NCBI RefSeq assembly: GCF_902168435.1
Contig: NZ_LR656175.1
Location: 91,077-155,076 of the forward strand
Reading direction: 5' to 3'
DNA from: Bacillus marasmi
Lineage (GTDB): Bacteria; Bacillota; Bacilli; Bacillales; Cytobacillaceae
Length of the DNA stretch: 64,000 nucleotides
Of the stretch, positions 50,515 to 60,561 are shown piece after piece. The notes under the pieces are model-generated. The model was not told where the DNA came from. It searched no databases and saw only the letters and a program-made list of their open reading frames with translations. Each line of letters starts with the position of its first letter. Within the stretch, counting starts at the first letter, position 1. The position numbers were made by a program, and so were the translations under genes.

Positions 50515-51228
50515 TTTGAATCCATAAATTTCCTTATTTATTTGATAAAGTCTTGAATGTAAGTGGTCACGATCTACATCGTTTACTTCAATGACATGAT
50601 AAATTTGACCTTGATGCAAAAATACAATCACATCAGCAATCTGTGCGGCTACATCAAGCTGATGAGTTGATAATAAAATCGTCTTACCTTGTGCGCGAAG
50701 CTGTAGCAAAATATCAGCAAAGGTTGACACCCAAAATGGATCGAGTCCATTGGTCGGCTCATCAAGCAAAATCAAATCACTGTCACGAATATAACTTTGC
50801 GCGAACACTAAACGCTGTCTCATCCCTTTTGACAGATGACCTAGCTTTTCATTGCTTTTTATATCTAAACCAACTAATTTCAAAGCCTTCTCGATTTGTC
50901 CTTTAGGAGCTCGAGCAAGTTTCGCATAAAATGTTAGCCATTCTTTTACTGTTAAACCAGTCGGAAAATGAAAATCGTCAGGCATATAACTGATTTTATT
51001 TAGATAGCTTTTACGATTTAGATAATCTAAACCACCAACAGTAACCTCTCCGCTCGAGGGCTTAAAAATTCCACCAATCATTTTGATAATTGTACTCTTG
51101 CCGGCGCCATTTCCACCGACTAATACTCCAATTTGACCCTCATCCAACTGTAACGAAAATGGGGCTAGAACTTGCTTTTTATTAAAACTCTTTGTTAGAT
51201 TTTTAATCTCTAAAATAGGTTGGCTCAT
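50512..51228 (-). CDS. nosF: ABC transporter ATPase NosF (second copy)
   Basis: 238-residue ABC ATPase. Walker A GGNGAGKST (about 34-42), signature LSKGMRQRLVFA, Walker B LILLDEPTNGLD and STHQLD switch are all present. It is 31 residues longer than the NosF at 29788. It is the last gene of the nosD-nosL-nosY-nosF set and its ATG overlaps the nosY stop. Copper-site maturation of NosZ is inferred from the set. Confidence 0.9.
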   Translation of the reverse strand: MSQPILEIKNLTKSFNKKQVLAPFSLQLDEGQIGVLVGGNGAGKSTIIKMIGGIFKPSSGEVTVGGLDYLNRKSYLNKISYMPDDFHFPTGLTVKEWLTFYAKLARAPKGQIEKALKLVGLDIKSNEKLGHLSKGMRQRLVFAQSYIRDSDLILLDEPTNGLDPFWVSTFADILLQLRAQGKTILLSTHQLDVAAQIADVIVFLHQGQIYHVIEVNDVDRDHLHSRLYQINKEIYGFK

Positions 51229-52043
51229 TTTCTAACTTTCCTTCCTATTAGAAAAGTAGATATTGCTAGCATTCCAAAAACATAGAGTAGAACGTATATC
51301 AGTAAATACAGAAATGACTGAGTGCCTTTTAAGAAATCGATGATTTGATAGTATTGCTGTCCAAAAATCGAACCACCCTCAAATTGTATAACAAAGAAAA
51401 CCCTTAAAAGCTCTGCTGGATTTAAAACTGTTAAACCTAATAAGATTGGTTTTACCAAATTATATTTTAAAAAGCTTAGGCTACCAATCAACAACATCGG
51501 CCATATCATAATAAAAATAAACCAGAGGGCAATTGCAATCATCATTGACTGCCAGCGTGTCGAAGAAAGAACACCAATTAGAATACCGATAGCTAAAAAT
51601 GCTGCGGTGACCAAAATGGCAAAAAGAAAAATAAGTAGAATTCCGTTTACTGAAGTGGATCCATTAAAAATGAAGCTCATAGCGGTGAATACACCGAAGC
51701 TAAACGTAATAACAATTAGATGTGTAACAAATTGACCTAAAAATTTCCCCATAATAAAGGATGTCATCTTAAAGGGATACGTTAACAAAAGTGCAAATCG
51801 TCCTGCTTCTCTCTCTTCGGTTATCGAGAAAGCACCTAGCAACATGACAATGAGCGGCAGTGAGTAAAGCAGCACATTGAAAGCTGTTGCGGTAACATTT
51901 GTGAAGCTGTTTAATCCATCGATATTGAGCTGAATCATAAAAATAAACGCCATTATCAATAGAAACAAACCGGCAAACAAGTAAAAAGACTTTTGCCTTA
52001 AGGACGATTTCCATTCTTGGCGAAAGAAAACATATGTATCCAT
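51225..52043 (-). CDS. nosY: ABC transporter permease NosY (second copy)
   Basis: 272 residues from the ATG at 52041-52043 (AAAGGGGGAGTTTTAC upstream). Six predicted helices with FFRQEWKSSLRQKSF at the N-terminus, AFSITEEREAGRFALLLTYPFK after helix 2, and LTVLNPAELLRVFFVIQFEGG before the last helix: the standard NosY layout. A hairpin GAGGCTGA/TCAGCCTC (52079-52098) lies between nosL and this gene and may tune its expression. Confidence 0.9.
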   Translation of the reverse strand: MDTYVFFRQEWKSSLRQKSFYLFAGLFLLIMAFIFMIQLNIDGLNSFTNVTATAFNVLLYSLPLIVMLLGAFSITEEREAGRFALLLTYPFKMTSFIMGKFLGQFVTHLIVITFSFGVFTAMSFIFNGSTSVNGILLIFLFAILVTAAFLAIGILIGVLSSTRWQSMMIAIALWFIFIMIWPMLLIGSLSFLKYNLVKPILLGLTVLNPAELLRVFFVIQFEGGSIFGQQYYQIIDFLKGTQSFLYLLIYVLLYVFGMLAISTFLIGRKVRK

Positions 52044-52140
52044 GTAAAACTCCCCCTTTCTATTGAATGCAATGGAATGAGGCTGAAAAATCAGCCTCAT
52101 CCTTTATAGATTATTCAGCATGGTTCATGCCTTCATCCAT

Positions 52141-52722
52141 TTACATGCTCTCATCAGAATGCATACCATCCATGCTGTCATTATGCATTTTCATTGTCAT
52201 ATTGCTTTTATCTTGTGGCCATTCATGTTTATCTAATTCAGCCTTAGTCATAATAGTTCCCATACCGTTTTTATCGATGAACTTTTGTGCACCAGCTTCA
52301 TCTTTAAAAGCAATAACACCATAACCCATTGCAGTTGTAATTTTTGGATCAAATACGTATACAGCTTTATCATAATCTAACCATTCTTTATCATGGTGAC
52401 TACGAACGAATGCTTCATCAATATCATCAGTACCATTTGTTCTAATCCATTTATTTACCATACAGCCGATATCATCAAATACTAAAGTTTTTCCATCCTT
52501 TAACACAATCTCAGTTGCATCTGCATTGTCTCCAACAGCCATTTTACAGTTTTCACATTTGTCGACAGCTTCATCAATTGGTTTTGGCTCAACTGCTGCC
52601 TTTTCCTCTGTTTTTGGATCCTCTTTCTTTTCAGTGTCTTTCGCTGAATCGTCTGAATTACAGCCTGCTACAGCAAACATTAACACAAATAGTAACATTA
52701 AAATCCCCAATTTTTTTTTCAT
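52141..52722 (-). CDS. nosL: Copper chaperone lipoprotein NosL
   Basis: Outer-face Cu(I) lipoprotein that donates copper for NosZ assembly. 193 residues: lipobox VAGC (Cys about 21), an Asp/Glu/Lys-rich linker, then the NosL domain with CENCKMAVGD (about 56-65), FDDIGCM (about 81-87) and an Asp/His pattern in VRSHHDKEW. The C-terminus is Met/His-rich (MTMKMHNDSMDGMH), fitting copper binding. Only nosL in the window. Overlaps nosD2 by 4 bp; GGGGAGGAAG precedes ATG. Confidence 0.94.
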   Translation of the reverse strand: MKKKLGILMLLFVLMFAVAGCNSDDSAKDTEKKEDPKTEEKAAVEPKPIDEAVDKCENCKMAVGDNADATEIVLKDGKTLVFDDIGCMVNKWIRTNGTDDIDEAFVRSHHDKEWLDYDKAVYVFDPKITTAMGYGVIAFKDEAGAQKFIDKNGMGTIMTKAELDKHEWPQDKSNMTMKMHNDSMDGMHSDESM

Positions 52723-54011
52723 TGCAATTTCTTCCTCCCCAAAGAAAATAAAATAATACTTGCTAGTATGAATAGTATAGAAATATACATTATACCCATG
52801 TTTAAGCCTGACGAGCTTGCTTGTTCAATGTTAGGCTCCATTGTTGGTGATAAATCCTTAATCAATGTAGCCTCATCGCTTTTAAACAGCTTTTCCATCA
52901 ACATCATTCCTGGCGATTGAAATAGCAGTCCAAAAGCAGAATTCTTATCCGTTATCTCCATAAAATATGGATCAGCAACAACTTTTAAATCACTTAAGTC
53001 ATCACCATTCACATCCAAACCTTGTTGGTTATCCCAATAGTTTTTTGCAAGATTGTTCTGATTTGAACCATCTCCATAGGTAAGGATCGTCGTTGCATTG
53101 ATTTTAAAATCATTATTTGTAATATCATTGTCTGTAGACTGTTTAAAAATAATCCCTAAAGCATTTCCTTGAACATCATTCTTGGTAATTAGATTGGTAA
53201 AGCAATTGTCAATCATAATCCCAATTCGATTATCCTTAATCAGATTATTTTGAAATTTCGAGTCGTGAACGTCATATAAATATAGACCTTGCGAATTAAC
53301 ATTTTGTCTATTTTCCAGCAACTTATTATTCTCATATAACTCATTATAGGAAACCATTATCATGCTGCCCGTATGGTTGTTTATAAATGTGTTGTTCCTA
53401 ACTACATTATCCTCGGTATACATAAAATGTAGACCATATCGAGAACGGGTAATCGTATTACCGTGAATTTGGTTGGCGTTACTATACTCAACATAAATCC
53501 CGTCACGTATATCCTGTACCGTGTTATCGGCAATTTCATTATTAATTGAACGGTACAAATCAATACCGTTACCAACTTCACTAGCACCTGCGTAACCCTC
53601 AACTTTTACATTTCGAACTTTGATATTGCTGGCTTCATTTAATCGAACCCCTATCAGCGCTGTCTTAACTGTGACATTTTGGAGTGTATGCTCCCGTCCC
53701 GAGATAAAAATAGCGTAATCAGAATTCTTATTTTCCACACTTAGATTTTGAACGGTGGCACCTTTATTTTTAATGATAATCGCCGGTGATTCCCCATCCG
53801 ATTTAATTGTTACCTTATTTTGCCCAGTGACTGTTATTGCCTTATTGATTACGATGGGTCCCGTATATGTCCCGCTTGGCAATTCAACCGTATCACCATC
53901 CTGACTATGATTGATAAGGTCTTGCAAGTTTTCTTCTGCGGCAACACTTGTAAATCCAAAGGCTATATAAAGCAGTATGAACAATGAGATCATTCTTTGA
54001 AAAAGTTGCAT
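52719..54011 (-). CDS. nosD: Copper-site maturation protein NosD (second copy)
   Basis: 430 residues: signal peptide 1-25 (SVAA end), beta-helix repeats (NEIADNTVQDIRDGIYVEYS, NQIHGNTITRSRYGLHFMYT), and a C-terminal membrane helix near 405-424. Related to, but not a recent duplicate of, the copy at 27687-29030; corresponding repeats differ throughout. First gene of a nosD-nosL-nosY-nosF operon with no reductase gene. AGAGGTG precedes ATG. I found no FNR palindrome in the 110 bp upstream, unlike the main nos operon. Confidence 0.92.
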   Translation of the reverse strand: MQLFQRMISLFILLYIAFGFTSVAAEENLQDLINHSQDGDTVELPSGTYTGPIVINKAITVTGQNKVTIKSDGESPAIIIKNKGATVQNLSVENKNSDYAIFISGREHTLQNVTVKTALIGVRLNEASNIKVRNVKVEGYAGASEVGNGIDLYRSINNEIADNTVQDIRDGIYVEYSNANQIHGNTITRSRYGLHFMYTEDNVVRNNTFINNHTGSMIMVSYNELYENNKLLENRQNVNSQGLYLYDVHDSKFQNNLIKDNRIGIMIDNCFTNLITKNDVQGNALGIIFKQSTDNDITNNDFKINATTILTYGDGSNQNNLAKNYWDNQQGLDVNGDDLSDLKVVADPYFMEITDKNSAFGLLFQSPGMMLMEKLFKSDEATLIKDLSPTMEPNIEQASSSGLNMGIMYISILFILASIILFSLGRKKLQ

Positions 54012-54122
54012 TTCTCACACCTCTCACCATAAATATAGCATGTGGATTTTTGGTGACATATGACTCTTTATGGCTATAATTGTGACAAACAAATGACGAA
54101 AACATGAAGAAATGTGAAGTAA

Positions 54123-54540
54123 GAAAAGCGGAGGGGGCTTGCTCAGCCCCGACAAGCTTAAGACGAGCTGGCCGAAAGGTCGAACTTTACCTTTTGGACG
54201 GATTGGCTTAAGACCTCGAGGGGCTAGCCGCCGCAGCTGGACAAGAAAAGCGGAGGCGGCTCGTTCAGCCCCGACAAGCTTAAGACGAGCCGGCCGAAAG
54301 GTCGTTCTTTGACCTTTTGGACGGATTGGCTTAAGACCTCGAGGGGCTAGCCGCCGCAGCTAGACAAGAAAAGCGGAGGGGGCTTGCTCAGGAGCGAAAG
54401 GCATAAGACGGATCTCGGAAGAGACGACAGTCTCTGGAGGGATTTGGCTTATGACCCCGAGCTCCTAGCCACCGCAGCTAGACAAGAAAAGCGGAGGGGG
54501 CTTGCTCAGCCCCGACAAGCTTAAGACGAGCCGGCCTGAG
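54123..54540 (+). repeat. Three full and one truncated copy of the dispersed hairpin element
   Basis: Copies start near 54123, 54245, 54368 and 54487; the last stops after about 55 bp. Inner arms are GCCCC/GGGGC, GCCCC/GGGGC and GGAGC/GCTCC. Units are separated by only AA or AAG, so they form a head-to-tail array like that at 22078-22573. Confidence 0.93.
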
Positions 54541-54580
54541 AATAACATAAAAGGCTCTTAACTAAAAGAAAACTATCATT

Positions 54581-54761
54581 AGCGGACACTCAATCCCTTA
54601 TTTATGCTAATAACAGTATTTTTGAGGAGGAAGCGGACACTGAATCCTCTATTTGTAAAAAAGACTGTTTAACTTTCAAAATTTTGACCAAATAAGGTAT
54701 CTGATGTCCGCAAAACTGATAAATGGAGCCTCTATATTGAAAATAAGGTATTCAGTGTCCG
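54581..54761. repeat. GGACA-type four-unit inverted module
   Basis: Forward units have GGACA at 54584 and 54635 (51 bp). Inverted units have TGTCCG at 54705 and 54756 (51 bp). Inner distance 70 bp. Same geometry as 23349-23527 and 31352-31531, with a locus-specific core (CACTGAATCCTCTATTT). Confidence 0.9.
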
Positions 54762-54873
54762 TTGAAAATTCAAACGCTTTTTGTATATCAAAAACAACTT
54801 TCTTTGCGAAAACAGCAAAATAAAAAGACCTGAATTCAGCTTCAGATCCTTTACCTATGTACTTACATTATTG

Positions 54874-55152
54874 CTACTCACGTTTTAATTTAACCATTAA
54901 TTGCTTTAAGCCAGGTGGCAGTGACAATTGAAGTGCCGAGAACCAGGAGGCATTCATATCAACGCCAATTGAAGCGCTTACAGTTCTTTCATTTAAATCT
55001 GTGCCGCAGCTTTTACACTCAATTTGGTACTTATTGTAGTTCTTTTCCCCACAACTATAGCAATATGCTTTTGTCCGGAATGGTTTTACACCACATTTGG
55101 GACAAATCTCTGTAGTGTTAGCTATCACGACTCCACAATTGGAACAATACAA
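54874..55152 (-). CDS. Double zinc-ribbon protein
   Basis: 92 residues from TTG at 55152, preceded by GGGGGGAAGAAAA; a TTG further upstream has no such site. Two four-cysteine ribbons: CSNC...CPKC and CYSC...CKSC in the first 55 residues, then a short amphipathic C-terminus (LSLPPGLKQLMVKLKRE). Zinc binding is clear; function is not. Similar small zinc-ribbon proteins are often adaptor or membrane-associated proteins. Confidence 0.8.
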   Translation of the reverse strand: MYCSNCGVVIANTTEICPKCGVKPFRTKAYCYSCGEKNYNKYQIECKSCGTDLNERTVSASIGVDMNASWFSALQLSLPPGLKQLMVKLKRE

Positions 55153-55337
55153 TTTTTCTTCCCCCCATAAACAAAGATATGAACGAACCTTGTGCAAGTC
55201 TCTAAGTTTTAGCTATCCGATTGTTATAAAATATAAAATGTTTACACAATTATTATTATACTAAAATAAATACCATGATTTACACATCCCTCCAAAAAGT
55301 TAGAAAAGTATTCATAATTAGACATTTACAGAACAAA

Positions 55338-55366
55338 ATAAAGACAGTCTCGACTAAGACTGCCTT
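55338..55366 (-). terminator. Terminator of gltC
   Basis: On the minus strand AAGGCAGTCT-tagtcg-AGACTGTCTT is followed by TATTTTG. It lies 70 bp after the gltC stop. Confidence 0.8.
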
Positions 55367-55436
55367 GAATATAATTTATATTGTTTAGTTCATGCAAAAA
55401 GCGGCTAAGTTCATAAGCCCTTGTATGTTTCTTACC

Positions 55437-56339
55437 TTATTGATATTGCTCTAATCTATGGAAGAAATCTTTAATAAAACCATAAAAGGCCTTCTCTGAC
55501 GGTGAAAGTTCCCGTTTCTTTGGAACAATGACTCCAACCGTTCTTCTGACTACTGGAAACTCAATTGGGATTTTAACCGTAAAACGAGGTGGCTTTACAT
55601 CAAATGTACTTTCCGGAAGCAATGTAACTCCCATCCCTGCTGCCACGAGACCTTTAATTGCATCTAGATCTTCTCCCTCTGAAGATGTTTTTGGGGTAAA
55701 ACCAGCTTGCTTACAAGCGTCTATGGCAATTCTATGAAGGATCATTCCTTCTGGAAACAAAACAAACTCTTCATCCCTTAAATCATTCAGTCTAATGCTT
55801 TTTTGATTTGCTAATGGATGGCTAGCAGGTAATAACGCCGTAATTCTTTCGGAAAATAAAATATGAACTTCAATATCAGCATCCTCGGGCGGAACTGGGC
55901 CTAAAAAGGCTATGTTTATTTCCCGATTTTTCACTGCATCAATTAAAAATTTATATGAACCTTGTCTAAGTTGAAATGAAACATTTTGATGTTTTTCTTT
56001 AAATGCAGAAATAACAGTTGGCATAAAGTGACTTGCCAAGCTAGTTGGAAATCCAATTTTAATCGTTCCTTTTTCTGGGTTTAAATATTCATCGATTTGC
56101 ATTTTGGCATAATCGATTGCTTTTAATGCTGTTTCTGCATGCTCTAAAAAGAGCTTTCCAACCGGTGTTAATTTAACATTCCGTCCATCTTTTTCAAATA
56201 GTTGAACGCCTAGCTCATCCTCTAAGTTGCCAATCTGTCTGCTTAGCGCTGATTGGGCGACATGGATTTGCTGTGCTGCTTCAGAAACATGTTCTCGTTT
56301 CGCCACTTCTATAAAGTAACGTAATTGTCGAAGCTCCAT
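55437..56339 (-). CDS. gltC: LysR-type regulator GltC
   Basis: 300-residue LysR protein. Winged helix at 1-60 (MELRQLRYFIEVAKREHVSEAA, VAQSALSRQIGNLEDELGVQLF) and effector domain with IGFPTSLASHFMPTVISAFKE, LLGPVP-like LGPVPPED, LFPEGMILHRIAIDACKQAGF, EGEDLDAIKGLVAAGMGVTLLPEST and ending HRLEQYQ. This closely follows B. subtilis GltC, the activator of glutamate synthase. Here it is divergent from gdhA, separated by about 400 bp, instead of gltAB. Confidence 0.9.
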   Translation of the reverse strand: MELRQLRYFIEVAKREHVSEAAQQIHVAQSALSRQIGNLEDELGVQLFEKDGRNVKLTPVGKLFLEHAETALKAIDYAKMQIDEYLNPEKGTIKIGFPTSLASHFMPTVISAFKEKHQNVSFQLRQGSYKFLIDAVKNREINIAFLGPVPPEDADIEVHILFSERITALLPASHPLANQKSIRLNDLRDEEFVLFPEGMILHRIAIDACKQAGFTPKTSSEGEDLDAIKGLVAAGMGVTLLPESTFDVKPPRFTVKIPIEFPVVRRTVGVIVPKKRELSPSEKAFYGFIKDFFHRLEQYQ

Positions 56340-56360
56340 TGCTTTACCCCTTTTTCAATA

Positions 56361-56481
56361 TGTCTAGCTTCAGCGGCAGCCCCTCGAGGTCTTAAGCCAA
56401 TCCGTCTTGAAGGTTAAATAACAACCTTCCAGTCGGCTCGGCTTAAGCTTGTCGGGGCTGAACGAGCCGCTTTTGCTTTTC
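56361..56481 (-). repeat. Dispersed hairpin element, inverted copy
   Basis: One full copy read on the minus strand, from GCAAAAGCGGCTCGTTC to GCCGCTGAAGCTAGACA, with inner arms GCCCC/GGGGC. It sits in the gltC-gdhA divergent region. The remaining 56482-56757 is AT-rich promoter DNA; I could not assign GltC sites. Confidence 0.88.
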
Positions 56482-56700
56482 AATCATTCTCGTTTTGAGA
56501 TAGTTATTATCTAAATTATATATTGTTTATGCTATTTTAAAAAGATACTATATGACTTGTAAATGGTTATTTTTTTACAGGATGTTAACAAATTCGACAA
56601 ACTCCATCAAATACCAGCATGAATATCAGAATTTATTATTGTTTCTAACCACAGATTAGAATAGAATACAAGTGGATAAGAAATAATATAAAAATTCTGA

Positions 56701-58140
<1,440 letters not shown>

Positions 58141-58162
58141 ACATTAATTCACACTATATAAT

Positions 58163-58212
58163 AGAAGAGGATGATTTACCGGCTAGATCCGGGAAAATTA
58201 TCCTCTTTTTTT
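58163..58212. terminator. Bidirectional terminator gdhA / histidine kinase
   Basis: AGAGGATGATTTACCGG and CCGGGAAAATTATCCTCT arms are followed by a seven-T run. Confidence 0.92.
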
Positions 58213-58215
58213 GTG

Positions 58216-59442
58216 CTATCCATTATCCGGTTCAATTTTAGCTGGAAAGCTTACCGTTACCATTGTTCCTTTACCAATCTCACTATTATAACGAATTGCA
58301 CCGTTATATTTTTCAATAATATTGAAGCAAATCATCAAGCCCAAGCCCGTTCCTTTGCTTTTTAACGAATAAAATGGGGTGCCAATTACCTTTAATTCCT
58401 CATCTGTCATCCCTGAACCGAAATCTGTAATTGAGATATCGACCGTTAGCTTGTTTTGTTTTGCTTGAACAGAAACAGTAGAGCCATATGGCGAGGCTTC
58501 TATTGCATTCTTTAGTAAATTAATCATTAATTGTTTAAATTCAATCAAACTACAATTGATGTAGCTATCCTCTTTTATATCTATTTGTATGGAAATATTA
58601 TTTATTAACGCAAAAGATTGGATTAAATCAACTACACTATACAATGATTGCTTAACGTTAATCACCTGAGTAGCATCTCTAGTATCTTTTTCCTTTGCAA
58701 TTGTTAAAAAGTCGGAAATTACTGTTTCTGCGATGTTTAACTCATCAAGCATTAACCGAAAATGCTCCCGTTTCTCAACAAAAGCTTTGTCCTCATTAAA
58801 TAGCTGCAAAAACCCCTTAACAACAGTGATTGGGTTCCTGATTTCATGTGCTACTGCAGCAACAAGCTGACCAGTTGTTTTCAATCGTTCCGCCTGTTGA
58901 ATTTGTTCATAATATACTTGCATTTTTTTTATTCTGGAATTCATGATAAAAAAAATAAGAAAAACCGTTGCTTGACTGGCCAAGGAGTTCAATACATTTC
59001 CAGTTAAGTCATTATACAAATTTGAATAAGATTGCCCTTTATCAATAAAGTTTACATAGCAAAAGATAGAGCTAAGACCTAGCACATTTAGGCCAAGCGA
59101 GAAGTAAAAAACTCTTGGATCAAAAAATAATATCGCAATTCCAGGGCTTAAACACAATAAAACAAATGTAGAAGTTGTTTCTGGATACATAATAAACAGA
59201 GCATAAAAGTAAATCATAGATAATATCGTAATCGTCGCTTTAATCATAAGCGACTCACGTCTTGGATACACCCATAACGAGAATGCCAAAGCCATAACAA
59301 GAATTAAATGAACATAAAACTGTAATGATATAGCACTTGATCTCGTAAATACTACATATACCCCTGAAAACATGAATAATATGATTAAGATTATCGAAAG
59401 TCGGTAATATTTTAAGTTTGCAAAGCTATGAAGGTCCTTCAT
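58216..59442 (-). CDS. Membrane sensor histidine kinase
   Basis: 408 residues from the ATG at 59440-59442, 9 bp after GAAGG. Six membrane helices in the first 170 residues with short loops, then HisKA with AAVAHEIRNPITVVKGFLQL (His about 197) and HATPase (LLKNAIEASPYGS, DFGSGMTDEE, KGTGLGLMI). The architecture resembles sporulation kinase KinB/KinE-type phosphorelay kinases; no response regulator is adjacent, so an orphan phosphorelay input is plausible. Confidence 0.88.
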   Translation of the reverse strand: MKDLHSFANLKYYRLSIILIILFMFSGVYVVFTRSSAISLQFYVHLILVMALAFSLWVYPRRESLMIKATITILSMIYFYALFIMYPETTSTFVLLCLSPGIAILFFDPRVFYFSLGLNVLGLSSIFCYVNFIDKGQSYSNLYNDLTGNVLNSLASQATVFLIFFIMNSRIKKMQVYYEQIQQAERLKTTGQLVAAVAHEIRNPITVVKGFLQLFNEDKAFVEKREHFRLMLDELNIAETVISDFLTIAKEKDTRDATQVINVKQSLYSVVDLIQSFALINNISIQIDIKEDSYINCSLIEFKQLMINLLKNAIEASPYGSTVSVQAKQNKLTVDISITDFGSGMTDEELKVIGTPFYSLKSKGTGLGLMICFNIIEKYNGAIRYNSEIGKGTMVTVSFPAKIEPDNG

Positions 59443-59618
59443 ATATGTCATCCTTCAGATGAATTTATTGGTGAGTTTGAAGCAAATTATACTATGTAGC
59501 GCAAAAAGTGCTAGCTCCCCATTTTTATATTAATATAGTATCCAATAATTTTCTGTAATAAAATTCACACTCAAAATCATTATTCACAAAAGCCTCATTT
59601 TTATTGTAAAAATACTTA

Positions 59619-59676
59619 TTGACTTTAAAAACGTCGAATAATATAGTTTAATTATCGACATTGATAATCATTATCA
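59619..59676 (+). promoter_or_regulatory. Promoter with perfect Fur box of the siderophore ABC operon
   Basis: TTGACT (59619-59624) and TATAGT (59642-59647) with a 17-bp spacer, then the 7-1-7 Fur box TGATAATCATTATCA (59662-59676) just past the start site. Iron-loaded Fur would block transcription. Confidence 0.93.
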
Positions 59677-59715
59677 CTGACAAGTATAAACATTCACACA
59701 TTTTAGGAGGTTAAT

Positions 59716-60561
59716 ATGGTTCGCCTATATACAGATGATCTTAACATTGGCTATGGGGAACGGTTAATCGTTAAAAATCTTAGTGTTCGCATTCCAGATA
59801 AACAAATTACAACGATTATTGGTTCAAACGGTTGTGGAAAATCAACCTTGTTAAAAGCGATTACCCGAATCATCACCCATCAATCTGGCTCTGTTGTATT
59901 AGATGGAAAAAACATTACGAAAGAGAATACTAAGCTACTTGCGAAAAAAATGGCAATCCTTCCGCAATCTCCAGAAAGTGCAAGTGGATTAACTGTCGGT
60001 GAACTTGTATCCTATGGTCGTTTTCCTTATCAAAATGGATTCGGACGATTAACTAAAAAGGATTATGAAGTAATTGATTGGGCACTAGAGGTTACAGGGA
60101 CAATTGACTTCAAATACCGACCTGTTGATGCCTTATCTGGAGGACAACGTCAGCGCGTTTGGATTGCGATGGCCTTGGCACAAGAAACCGAAATTATTTT
60201 TCTAGATGAACCAACTACGTACTTGGACATGGCTCACCAGCTCGAAGTATTAGAGCTATTGCAAAAGCTAAATCACGAGCAACAACGTACAATTGTTATG
60301 GTTCTTCATGATTTAAATCAAGCTGCTCGCTTTGCCGACTATATCATTGCTTTAAAAAATGGTGAAATTGTCAAAGCAGGAGCATGCGAAGAAGTCATTA
60401 ATCATGAAGTTTTGAAAAAAGTATTTAATATTGACGCCGAAATCGGAATCGATCCGCGTACGAAAAAACCAATGTGTCTTACTTACAACTTAATTAAAGG
60501 AGAAACTACAAATGAAAAAGCTATTAGTTCCATTTATGATCGTACTCTTGTTAATTATTAG
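59716..60561 (+). CDS. Ferric siderophore ABC transporter ATP-binding protein
   Basis: 281-residue FecE/FhuC-type ATPase. Walker A GSNGCGKST (about 36-44), signature LSGGQRQRVWIAMALAQ, Walker B IIFLDEPTTYLDM and H-switch VLHDLNQAARFADY. AGGAGG precedes ATG. The stop at 60561 lies 50 bp inside the next gene, in another frame. First gene of a Fur-controlled ATPase-binding protein-permease-permease operon; the siderophore cannot be told from sequence. Confidence 0.92.
   Translation: MVRLYTDDLNIGYGERLIVKNLSVRIPDKQITTIIGSNGCGKSTLLKAITRIITHQSGSVVLDGKNITKENTKLLAKKMAILPQSPESASGLTVGELVSYGRFPYQNGFGRLTKKDYEVIDWALEVTGTIDFKYRPVDALSGGQRQRVWIAMALAQETEIIFLDEPTTYLDMAHQLEVLELLQKLNHEQQRTIVMVLHDLNQAARFADYIIALKNGEIVKAGACEEVINHEVLKKVFNIDAEIGIDPRTKKPMCLTYNLIKGETTNEKAISSIYDRTLVNY

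Noticed and set aside
54012-54122. FNR box for the second nosD set
   Set aside because: Only isolated half-sites (GTCACA) are present; no TGTGA-N6-TCACA or TTGAT-N4-ATCAA palindrome with a fitting -10.
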